A stretch of 64,000 nucleotides of DNA from Diospyros lotus. Lineage: Eukaryota > Streptophyta > Magnoliopsida > Ericales > Ebenaceae. Shown piece by piece: positions 1 through 12,600 of the stretch. The stretch is taken from contig NC_068340.1 in the NCBI RefSeq assembly GCF_014633365.1, positions 35,290,328-35,354,327 on the forward strand. Direction: 5' to 3'. Numbering within the stretch: position 1 is the first letter of the stretch; each line of letters starts with the position of its first letter. The translations under genes and the position numbers were made by a program. A model generated the notes under the pieces. The model saw nothing but the letters and a program-made list of their open reading frames with translations. It did not search any database and was not told where the DNA came from.

Positions 1-634
1 ACAAATATAAATTAATTACATTGATGACTTTTTTTTTCATCTTAAAAAGAAAAAAAACATTTATAGATTGCAAGCTCCACATTGGTCAGGAAAATTCTGT
101 GCATAATACAATTTGTTCAAAGATATTTATTGTTTACCAACTGTAGTTTACTGAGTATTTTGCATTTTGGACCTGATGAACCTATATCATAGTTTAGTTG
201 ACCACACAAAACTGTAAGTGGTTGAACCCATGTGTTATAACCCTTTCCTCGCTCTTCTCCTTAAAATCTTGTTTACAATTGCCCTGATTGAATTCCAAAA
301 AGAATTTTATCATTAGTTTTAATAATTCTCTCAGAAAGAAAACACTTGAAGGAGAAAACACTTGTACTTTTGCAACCATGGTTGAAGTATTGCATGTGAA
401 TAACAAGTTTTTTGAACTCTTTATTATGATTTCATGTTTTCCTTTTGGCATGTTTTTATGTATCTTGCTATTTGCACTTTTTTTTTCCCTCTTCCATGGC
501 TTCAACTATTGTTTAGCTCCATCCAAATACCTTATGTTTTGGATTGAGTTTTCAATTTACACTAAATAACATATATTTCTACACATTCTGTGTTGTTTTA
601 TGTTTAGACTTGTTTTTCTTGAATTTTGTTTCAG

Positions 635-3600
635 GTTCCTTGTGGCACTGAAAAAGAGCAAAAACCCCCCAAATGTCCCAAACCATGCAGTATCACTCCT
701 TTATGCAGGCACGCACCAATTTGCAAGGTAGTTTTTTTCCATTTCTGCTTGGTTTCTTGCAGAGGGATGCTAATCTCCCTGTCTTTAGCTAAGGAGAGTT
801 TTGTAGATCATACAAAATGTATTTCTGACTCTCCGAATTTCAACATACATTTTCTGTGAGCATATTTTGACTGATCATGCATGTATTTGTAAAAGTAGAA
901 AGAAAAAGAAAAACTGAGAGAAAACTGAAGATAGAATCAAAATTCTAGAGACTGAATTGAGATCACAAACAATACAATGAGATCAGTGAATTTATATACT
1001 ACTCAACTGATTCTCTAACAAACTAACTGTTCCTAACAGCTGTCAGTAACAAACAGAGCAGGTAACTGCTTTCTGTTGAAACAAAACAGACTAACTTGCA
1101 GGGCTGCTGCATAGACTCAGAATAAACTGCCTACTGCTAACAACAAACTACTTCACCTTCTCCTCTTTTCTTCTTCTCTTATTCGTACACAGTAAGAACC
1201 ATCCTTCACATTCCCCCTCAAATGACAGCTGGTTGCTTGCATAGAAGCATCTTGCTCTGCTGACTCTTGTGTCATAGAATCCTTTAGGACTTTCTTCTCA
1301 ACAGTATTGTTTCTTCTCTTTAATTTTTTTCATTACATCATTTATGGAATCAGCTTCGATTTTTTAGCAAAGGTGCTTGTGTGTTTTTCTCCAGCCACAC
1401 AAATGCCATTATGGAGCTTGCCCCCCATGTCGGCTAATTTGTGAAGAAGAATTCCCTTGTGGCCACAACTGCAAATTAAGGTTCCCAAAATTTTTGTACA
1501 TGTGATTCTTTCACCAGTCTTTAATGTACAAATACCACAGTTTTCATAGCTTAACTCTTATTTTTCACATTTAGGTGCCATGGTCCAAAGCCTCCTCCAA
1601 ATCCGGAATTCACATTAAAGCCAAAGAAAAAGAAGTCTAATTATCAGACTGAATGTACACCTGGCTCACCATGTCCTCCTTGTCCAGAACTAGTATGGAG
1701 GGCTTGTGTTGGTGAACACATAGGAGCAGAGAGAATGGTTGGTCTTACATTTCTTGCTTACAATATATGCTCATATCAACTTGCTTTCTCTTTTTATTTA
1801 AAATGTTAAATTATTGTTTTCATATATGTTTATACTCCTACTTTATTCCTCCTTATAGATGATTTGCTCAGACAAAGCAGAATTTTCCTGCAACAATCTG
1901 TGTGGAAATCTTCTTCAATGTGGCAACCATTATTGCACTAAAACTTGCCATGCCCTTAAGAGTCAGTTTTCATCATTGGGTCAGCGCAGGAGAGCTGAAT
2001 CCTGTGAAGAGTGTGATCTTCCTTGTCAAAAGGTTAAGAGTTTGTATAATTTCCAACTGCCATTTAAGTATTATGGGCTTTATTTTTTTTCCTTGCAGCC
2101 ATTTCACTTTTCCAGTAATCTCTTGCAGCTAAATACGATTTTAGCCACATGTTTTTTAACTCTTTTACGGGGCATTTGGTACATGGATTATTTGTGATGG
2201 GATTAAGTTAAGGATAGGATAAATTAGTGATGGGAGTAAATAATGCGAGACCATGTTTGGTATAGGAGGTATTACTCGAGGTAATACCCGCCCCTTGTTT
2301 GATTTGAAGAAAAATGTGGGATTACCTTGAAAAATACCATAGTACCCCTCATTTATTAATTATAAAAGGAGCCATTGCTTTCCTCGATTTTAGTGAAGGG
2401 GCATTTTTGTCATTGGAGCTATGGGATTAATTTGTCCCAAGGGGAGGGGCGGGACAAATTAATCCCTCCCCCATGGGAGTAGCTTGTCCCAAGGATTAAC
2501 TAAGCCTAATCCTTGCGCTGCCCCAAACAAGGGATAAGGTTTAGGGGTGGGATTAATTAAGCCAATCCACCCTACCAAACATGCTGTTAGATAGAATTTT
2601 CTTTTAGCAAAATTTCATTTGAATTTTTTTAGTTTTTTCTGCTATTTTCTTTCAGGGGAGACAGCTTTCATGTCCACATCCTTGCCCCCGGCCATGTCAT
2701 CCTGGGGAATGTCCCCCTTGCAAGGTGCTGATAAAACGGTCATGTCACTGCGGTTCCATGGTCCATGTTTTTGAGTGCCTATACTACAACAGTATGTCTA
2801 AAGAGGAGCAAATGACTGCCCGTTCATGTGGAGGACCTTGCCATAGGTATTCACACTTTTGAGCCTCCCTTGTTTCCCCAATTCGTCTTGTTATTGCTTT
2901 TCATAGCCAAACAGTTTTGTTCTGCGCTATCTTCCTCGTTGATTTAAAAGCCTACAGAACTGGAAACTAGGACCTTTGCCTCAGGGGTGGGGGGAGTTAA
3001 GCTGCTACAAGATACATGACAATATTTTTCTGTTGGGTGGATAGATGGAATATTTATTTCCAATCCAATCATATTCTTTGGAGTAACATGTTTTTTTTTT
3101 TTTTTCCCTGTCTGTGCATGTTTTATACTGCAAATTATGGATCGTTTATATCACATCTAATCGTATTGACTAGCTCCATCTAAATCCTTCTACAATCTGT
3201 TGGAATAGAATGTACCAGCTCATGTTAACCCTTAAAGAGTAATGAGTAAATTGATTGCCCAGCCAGATGCTGCAATTAACAATTGTTACAAACCTTAATT
3301 GTCAATTTCTTCTCTGTGTCTGTTGGTGTGACTATGAGGACTTATCTATATGGGTCCTTGAGGCGGAGTACCTGGAGTTGCTATATCTTTGGGGCATAGA
3401 TAAAAGTGGCATATGCTTGATATGTTGATTGGGTGACAGCTTAGGTTTTTGTTTTCACTATATTAAAGCACAAGAGGGCAAGCCTCGGTAGCAGTAGTAA
3501 GGTTGTTCCTTTGTGATTGGAAGGTCATGGGCTCTAGTTGTGGAAACAGCTTCTTTACAAAAAAAAAAAGCAAGGGGATGGCTACGTACAGATATGACTT

Positions 3601-6600
3601 TAGAAAGCAGAGAGCTCGTGCATTGGGGAAACCTTTACATTAAATCACAAAACAAGCCCTGGTAAACAATTTAATGGATAAAAGTAAGGTCGATTTGGGA
3701 TGGCAGGGCAATATCAAGGGAAAATAGGCACTCATCATGGCTATTAATGAAAGAGCAATAGAGCATCCAACCATATGTCAAATATAGGTGACATAGGTTC
3801 CACACAAGACAACTATTTCCAATGGAAGCAGGAAAACTTAATTTTTATCCCAATTCAGATTCCGCCAGTTAAAGACTAATGAGACTATCATTGTTTTATT
3901 TTTGGTTTGCAGAAAGTTACCCTACTGCACGCATCTATGCCCAGAGAGATGCCATCCTGGTCAATGCCCAGCACCTGAGAAGTGCTCTAAAAAGGTAACA
4001 TTCAGTTTACTAAAATGCATGCTGCTGTTACTTTAATCTTTGTGTCTTTCAATCTTAATCCTCTTGTAAATGGCTTGTAATCTATTTCTGTTGTATTTCT
4101 AATATTTTCTTTTGCTTTTCCTGTATAATACTGAAGAGACAGGAGGCTTTTACTAGGAGGCCTTCCAACGCACTGTGTCGGATTCTCTCTCACAATTTTG
4201 CATTCTCTGATCAGCAGAATCTGGTAGTTGTATACTACAAACAACAACAACACAGCAAGCCTTAATCCCACTTGGTGGGGTTAAGGTTTAAAATTAAGAA
4301 ATATGATTAATAAAGGTGATTTCTTGGTTTGTCATTTCTCAATGCATGGTTATGAAATCTATAAATATGATAGTATCCTAAAAGACATTAAATCAACAAC
4401 CTGGCATTCGTATAGAAAGGTATGATTCAACCAGAAAGTGAAAGATCTTAAAGAGAGGACAAATTCCATATTGTGCATATGATACTCTTTTGGTTTAACA
4501 GGATTAAAAGAATTCAAATATGCCGTAATTATATACCCTAAATTGAAGGGGATGGCAGCTTCTAAGCATATGCAGCACCTCTAGTTTGTAAACTAAGGTA
4601 AGCCAAAATTAAACTATCCCTAAGATTATAAGGGAATGATAGCGCAAGGAATGAGGTGGGCATTGTTATGGATATGACTTTAAAGAATGAGATGGTGAAT
4701 GTGAAAAGAATAGGGGATAGGTTATTGGATCTAAAGTACATATGCACCACAAGTTGGGCTAAGATAAGAGATAAAAACAAAATTTGGGGAAGATGTAGAG
4801 GAGTTGTCACAAGAAATACCTAGAGGAGAGAAGATCATTATAGGAGGTGACTTAAATGGCCATAGAGAAGGGAATGTGTATAGAAATGTGGATGGAGGTT
4901 ATGGATTGGAGGAAAAAAAAATTAATAAGGTAAAGTTATTTTGGATTTTGTTATGATATATGAGGTCACCACAGCAAACACAAGGTTTAAGAAATGGGGT
5001 GAACACTTGATGACCTATGAGACAAGAGGACCACCACTTATGTTTTGAGGATTGTAAAAGCTATATTGGGAGAATGCCTTACCACTCAACACAGACTTAT
5101 GGTTATTGATGTTCGCATCAAAACATGGAGAAGAAAAAATGATACAAAATGAAGCCCAAAAATAAGCTATTTTTAAGGAAAATGTGTGGTGGAAGAGATT
5201 GGATTGTATAAGGGAAATCTAACTAAATGTGAATTGAAATGGCTAATGTTATTCAAGATATGACATAAATGGTCCTAGGAAAGTTAAAAGGAAAAGTGCC
5301 AAATCAAAAGGAGTATTGTTAGTGGAATAATGGGGTGGGAGTTAGTGTAGCCAAGTCAAAAGCTCAAGAAAATTTATATCAACAATTTGATACAAAGATG
5401 AGAAAAGAGATGTATATATTCTAGCTAAGAAAATAAAAAAGGGATTGGTGCCAAGTGAAATGCATAAATCTGATTGGTTGGTTTGGCGAGGACACCATGA
5501 CTGGCTTGGAGGGTTTGTCATGACCCAATCCCAGGTAGGGATGGGCATGGATCAGTTCAGTTACAGTTTTTAGGATAACCATAACCATAATTGTAGTTCT
5601 ATGTCCCAAACTGTTTATATAACTGTAATTGCATAGTTATGGATTCTAATAACTGTGTTTGTAATCGACGAATTAACCATATTTACAGTTATTATTCGTA
5701 ACCGTTTTAACAAATTGTTTAATTAAATAAATCTTAAATAAATATTAAAAAAAATTTCTCAAGTAAAGAATGGGAATCAACACATAAAAATACATGAAAT
5801 TGGTACTTGAAACTAAAAATACACACTTAAATTAGACTTAAACTAATGATTACAAAATTAAATTAGAATTGGTCTCAAGAAATCTATCAACTCAAATGAA
5901 GATCTCAAAACTAGCACCTAATACAAGAGTAAAACACCTAGCTTAAAAAGCCATCATTAATAAATTTTATAATTGATTAAAAATGCTAGTTTTTTATTTT
6001 TATTCATTACTTTTGCAATAATATAGTTTATAAAATTGTAGTAATATCTCCAAAATATAATAGATAGATAGATGTTATACGTTTTATGGAAATCATTTTA
6101 CTATTTTTTTCGTGGATATTGTTATAATATATTTTAAGGTCACAATTTTATTTATTGAACATTGTTGTAAATAAATTACAACTTGAGGGTATTTTATAAA
6201 GGAATATATATTTAAATTAATAATTTATAAACTAATAATATATTATATATAAAACTAATTATATATATAATTGTTAGTTTTGGTTACAGGTTGACTACGG
6301 TTATGTATTGGTTACGGTTGTAGTTACAATTATGATTATTAAAAAATTACAGTAACCATAACCAACAGTTTTTCTATTTTCTTAGTTGTAATCATGGTCA
6401 TGTTCGTTTTACTTGGTTTTTAACCATATTTGTCAGATGCAATTTTGGATTTTTTTTTTTGTTTTAACCTAATTGCGCCCATTCCTAATCCTAGCATGGA
6501 GTTTACTGGGGAGGTCTTCGGCATATTACTTGGTCTAGTGAACACACAAGTCACATTCAGCTAGCACTTTTTGGTGAGGACCAATGCTATTATACAATAG

Positions 6601-9600
6601 AAGCATGAAAATGCATGGGAGAAGAGGATATTTTTGGATTAATGGAATTATTTAATGTGATCCTTGAATAAAAAAAGATAGGGATGTTTGCAATTTGGTT
6701 TGGAAGAGTACAAAAAACAAATCACAATTTAAGGTTTGAATATATTCCAAAGCCAACCAAATCGTTTCTCGTAGTTAATCCAAACAAAACCATAATTACA
6801 TTTTGGCTTGGTTCAAATTTTGATTTGAACAATATAAGAATTATATTAATCAATAAAAAAGAAAACAAAAATCAGAATCAAGGCTTAGGGAGCATTTTTG
6901 ATCCTTAGACTTAGGGATATGACTTATGAAACAAAGGGTTAATTCCTTATTGGCCTTTGTCGCTTACATTTGTGTGTGTTTGATTGCGTGCAATTGATGA
7001 GTTGCTTAGTTTAGGATTTAATTGTTTAAGCTTTTATATTAATTTTTATGTGAAGTTAAAACAAAAAAAAATTGTATAAAATTTCTATGCAAATTTTTAA
7101 ACATAAAAAATTTATCATTAAAATATATTTTTTCAGTAAATGTAATATATTATACGTATTATATAATACATAGAATGATTTATGTTTTGGTTTCGGTTGT
7201 CTTTTGGCACAAATTGAAACCAAACCGTAAATTGTTTTCTCAAAATTTCATACCATTAGTTTGGTTCAAACCAATCTATGCACTTTCTTAAAAAAAAATG
7301 TCAAACAAGTGGATGAAGAGCTTTTTCGTTCCTATTTATAAGAATGAAGGATACATTTAAAGTTGAGAAAATTATAGGGAAATCCAGCTACTGAGTGAAA
7401 TAATGAAAAATTGAGTGATTGAGTAAAAGATGAAGAAGAGAAACTAAAGTGTTTGAAAACCAATTTGATTTCATGCCTGATAGGTTAATAATAGAAGCAA
7501 TATACTTGCTAAGGCGCCTAATGAAAAGATAGGGATTTACATATAGTGTTCATAGATTTAGAAAAAACATTTGACAAAGTTCCCAAGGAAGTCATATGGA
7601 GGCTCTTAGAGAAGAAATGACTTTGAATTTCTTATATACATATCATTATAGATATGTCTTGTGGAGTAGAAACACATGTCAGAGAATGTGGAGGAGATAT
7701 TGAAACCTTTCCAATTATAATTGAATTACATCAATAATTTGTGGATGAACTCATTAAACATATTCAAGCAAAAGTGCCTTTGTGTATGCTATTTGCAGAT
7801 AATGGTATCATAGTGGATGAGTCAAAAGCAGTGAATAATAAGCTTGAGATATGGGAACATTTTAGAATCTAGAGGTTTAAGTTGAGTTTATTGAAAACTG
7901 AATATGTGGAATACAATTTTAGTAAAAATGTTATGACTTATGATCTTAGTAAAGACTGAGATTAATGAGGATATTACTCCTAGAATTAAGGTAGGATGGT
8001 TAAATAGAGACGTTTGTCTTCTGTTTTGTGTGTTGGGAAAGCACTAAACAACAACAACATATCCAGCCTTTATCCCACTATGTGGGGTCGGCTACATGAA
8101 TTCTAGACTTCCATGTATTTCTATCTTTTGTCATATCTTCATTGAGATCTATACACTTCATATCAAACTTTAATGTCTCCCTCAAAGTCTTCTTAGGTCT
8201 GCCTCTACCTCTTTTTTTGATTAATTGTTCCATTTCATCAACTCTCCTCACAGGAGCGTCTCTTGGTCTCCTTCTCACATGACCAAACCATCTTAGTCTA
8301 GTCTCTCTCGTCTTCTCCTCTATTGGCACTACTCCTATCTTATTACAAATAATTTCATTTATAATTTTATCTTTTCTTGTATGGCCGCACATCCATCTTA
8401 ACATCCTCATCTCCGCTACACTCGTCTTTTGCTCATGTTGGTATTTGACTGCCCAACATTCTGAGCCGTATAACAAAACTGGTCTTATAACTGTTCTATA
8501 GAATTTTTCTTTCAATTTTAATGGGATTTTACCATCACATAACACCCCCGATGCATTTCTCCATTTTAGCCAACCTGCCTTAATTCTATGTGTGACATCC
8601 TCGTGAATTTCTCCATCTTTTTGAATCACTAATCCCAAATATCGAAAATGGTCTTTTCTTTGTAAGATTTGGTCTTCCAATTTTATTATAACATCCTCCA
8701 CTCTTGCATTCTTACTAAATTTACATTCCATATATTCTGTTTTCTTTCTGTTTAATTTAAATCCCTTAGATTCTAAATTGTTTCTCCATAACTCAAGCTT
8801 AGTGTTCACTCCTTCTTTTGTTTCATCCACCAACACTATGTCATCTGCAAATAGCATACACCATGGCACTTCTGTCTGAATATCTTTAGTGAGTTCATCC
8901 ATTATTAAAGCAAATAAGTATGGACTTAGTGCAGAACCTTGATGCAATCCTATTGTAATTTTAAACGGTTCAGTATCCCCTCCGCATGTTCTGACCTTTG
9001 TCTCTGCACCATGATACATGTCCTTAAGGACTTGTATATAGGCTATTCGGACTCCTTTTTTCTCTAAAATCCTCCATAATACTTCTCTAGGGACCCTATC
9101 ATAGGCCTTTTCTAGATCTATAAACACCATATGTAGGTCCTTCTGATGATCCCGATACCTTTTCATTAGGCGCCTCAGTAGGTATATAGCTTGCATTGTT
9201 GACCTACCGGGCATGAAACCAAACTGATTTTCTGAGACCTCTGTTTCTTTTCTGAGCCTCTGCTCTATTACTCTCTCCCAGAGTTTCATGGTATGGCTCA
9301 TTAACTTAATTTCTCTGTAATTTTCACAGTTTTGAACATCTCATTTGCTCTTATATATAGGGACCAAAGTACTCTTCCTCCACTCATCTGGCATCTTTTT
9401 TTATTTAAGAATCGCGTTAAATAATTTCGTTAGCCAGGAGATACCCTCTTCTCCTATGCATTTCCATGCTTCTATTGGTATATTATCCGGTCCCACCGCC
9501 TTATGATTTTTCATCTTTTTTAATGCTTGCCTTATTTCATTTGGACTTATGCGTCGATAAAATGTATAGCTCACGTTCCCTTCGGAGTTACTAAGATGTC

Positions 9601-12600
9601 CCAACCTAACTCTTGTGTCGCCATCATCATTGAATAATTTTGTGAAATACTCCTTCCATCTCTCCTTAATCGCTCCCTCATTCACTAATACATTTTGATT
9701 TTCATCTTTTATGCATTTCACTTCATTTAAATCCCTTGTTTTTCTTTCTCTTGCTTTTACTAATTTATATATATCATTTTCTCCATCTTTTGTATCAAGT
9801 CGTTTATATAGATTCTTGTATGCTTTTGATCTTGCTTCACTAACAGCTTTTTTTGCTGTCTTTTTTGATTCTTTATAATTTTTTGATTTTCTTCATTGTT
9901 GCACTGATATACAGCTTTATAGCAATTTTTCTTATTTTTAATTTTCAATTGCACTTCTTCATTCCACCACCAAGACTCCTTAAGGTTAGGGGCTCTACCA
10001 TTTGTCTCTCCAAGCACTATCTTTGCTGTGTTTCTCAGGGCATTAGCCATTTCTCTCCACATTTGGTTTGTCTGTCCTTCTCCATTCCATTCTCTTCTAT
10101 CCCTTAATTTTTTTTTGAAGAGTAGTTGTTTCTCCCCTTTTAAATCCCACCACCTGATTCTTGGATTTTGTTTTATATGATTTTTTCTCTTCCAATTTCT
10201 TACTTGGACGTCGAGTACTAGAAGTCTATGTTGAGTAGTCAAACACTCTCCCGGTATCACCTTACAATCCCTACAACATACCCAGTCCTCTTGTCTCATG
10301 AGGAAGTAATCTATTTGGGTGCTTGATGTGACATTTTTATATGTGATTAAGTGTTCGTCCCGTTTTTTGAACTTAGTATTAGTTATGATGAGCCCATATG
10401 CCATTGCAAAATTTAGAATAGACTTACTCTCGTTATTAATTTCCCCGAATCCATACCCTCCATGTACTTCTCTATAGCCGTTTCCGTCTCTACCCACGTG
10501 ACCATTTAAGTCACCTCCTATAATCACTTTCTCTCCTCTTGATATCATTTGTATGAGTCCCTCTAGGTCCTCCCAGAATTTTGCTTTTATCTCCTCACCT
10601 AACCCCGCTTGTGGTGCATATGTACTAAAGATATTCATAGTCATTCTTCCTAGAATAACCTTCACCATAATAATCTTATCCCCTATTCTCTTTACATCCA
10701 CTACCTCATCTACTAAGCTTTTATCCATAATGATCCCCACTCCATTTTTTGCTCGATCATTTTCTGGTACCATATTTTATATCCATTTTCTGACAAAGTT
10801 TTTGCTTTTTTCCCTACCCATCTCGTCTCTTGAAGGCACATAATATTAATCTTTCTCCTAATCATCACATCTACCACTTCTATAGCTTTGCCTGTTAATG
10901 TTCCTATGTTCCATGACCCAATCCTTAAAGGCATATAGATTATGTGACGCCCATAGAAACTAAATTATGTGACGCCCATAGAGAATCAAAATCAAAGGCA
11001 TATAGATTTATCACTGTTCAACAATGTGCCTAGGTTCATGAGCAAAGGAGGAGTAGAAATTCACTATGTAAATAAAAGGGATACAACAAGGCAAACCTTT
11101 CTCACTCTCAAGGCTCAACCACTATGCCCAATCCCACAAATCTCATTGAGATTCTCACAACTATAAACTGCACCCTAAATAATCCACTATAAGGAGCTAT
11201 TTATATGGAATGGATAGGACATAAACCCTAAGCTGACTAAGCTTTGGATTTGTATTGAAACTCCATCTCTATCAAAATCAAGGAAATCTCAACAATATGA
11301 TAATAAGATTTAGTTAAAAAGGTAAAAGAAAATTTTTATAAGACAACTGTAAGACTAGATTTTTGCATGGAATAGAATTTTAGGCAATAAAACCCCAACA
11401 TGTGTGAAATTTGAACGTAATGGAGATGGGGATGTTACTATGGATGTTTGATCATGCAACAAGTGAACCCAGTGCACAAAGCTCCGCATTATGGGCTTTT
11501 GGAAAAGGTCAATTGTATATAGCCTTTCCCTTGCTTAGCTAAGAGGTTGTTTCCTAACTTGAACTTGTGACCTTTAGGTCTTCATCGGATGCATGATCAT
11601 GAAAGAAATTATATAAAAATGAGATTATTCATAATAAGAGTAGAGTGGCTCCTATGATAAGATGTATGAGATGCGATTAAAATGGTTTGATCATGTAACA
11701 AGACAACAAATTGAGGCTCCTGTAGGGAGAGTGATAGAATTGAAACAATTCTTTAGATAAAAAAAGTAGAAGATGACTAGGTTGTGTTTGGGAGAGATTT
11801 AATAATGGAATGATTATAAATTAATGGAATGAAAGTGAAGGAAATGGAATGGAAGATTATTTCTTTGTTTGGGAGAGAATAGGATGAAAAGTAATGGAAT
11901 TGGATGGAAATAATGGATAGATGGGTCTATTTCCCTCCAATATCCTCCAATTTGGAGGGGACCAAAAATGCTCATTTGAAGGAGGGTTCCATCCAATCTC
12001 TTTCCGTTCCATTATTAATCGGCCTTCCAAACAAAGAAAATCTGTTTCCATCACATTCCATTCAAACCAATTCCCCTATTTTTCACCCTCCCAAACACAC
12101 TCTTAAGGAAAACTTAGTGGGAGACTCTTAGGTATGATATGTGCTATAAGGTTTTTATAGAAGATTAGCCATAGATAAAATGATTGACAAGCTGAAATTC
12201 ATGTAATGGGCCTCACCTTGTGGGATTAAAGCTTGATATGTTATTTTCTTGTGTTTTGGTTCAGTACCCATGTAATCTTATGAAGAAGGTTTATGAAGGT
12301 CGTAGAGAACTAAGAGAGAAACAAAGTCTGAATTGTTTAAATACATGTTATTAAAGGTGTGCATGATGGAAAATGAACTCGTGTCAAAACATGTGAAGGA
12401 GGAGACTTTTTAGTTACAATTGGATTACATAAAGAAGTTGTATTAAGCCCTTATCTCTTTGCCCTAGTAACTGATGAGCTCATTAAACATATTCAAGTAG
12501 AGGTTCCTTGGTGTATTCCATTTGTAGATGACAAACATATTCAAGTAGAGGTTCCTTGGTGTATTCCATTTGTAGATGACATTATCTTGGTGGATGAGAC

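Larger units (their letters stand above)
4620..12240 (+). mobile_element. Old RTE-clade LINE, split by nested insertions
   Basis: Decayed plus-strand fragments follow the family order. Endonuclease: 4640-5340 (GGDLNGH-like at about 4848). Linker: 6495-6676. Reverse transcriptase: 7296-8040 and 11321-11780. The C-terminal end and 3' tail are at 12104-12240 (GGGCCTCACCTTGTGGGATT). Each gap resumes at the matching place of the younger copy at 8078-10934, so this is one ancient element interrupted by insertions at 5536-6487, about 6677-7295, about 8048-11320, 11460-11588 and 11781-12103. Many stops and indels; not functional. Confidence 0.75.

Noticed and set aside
1..634. ORFs at 194-569 as possible upstream NFXL2 exons
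   Set aside because: No Cys-rich NF-X1 pattern and no matching splice phase; treated as intron.
11814..12131. Overlapping ORFs on both strands
   Set aside because: Product of the inverted repeats of a MITE.
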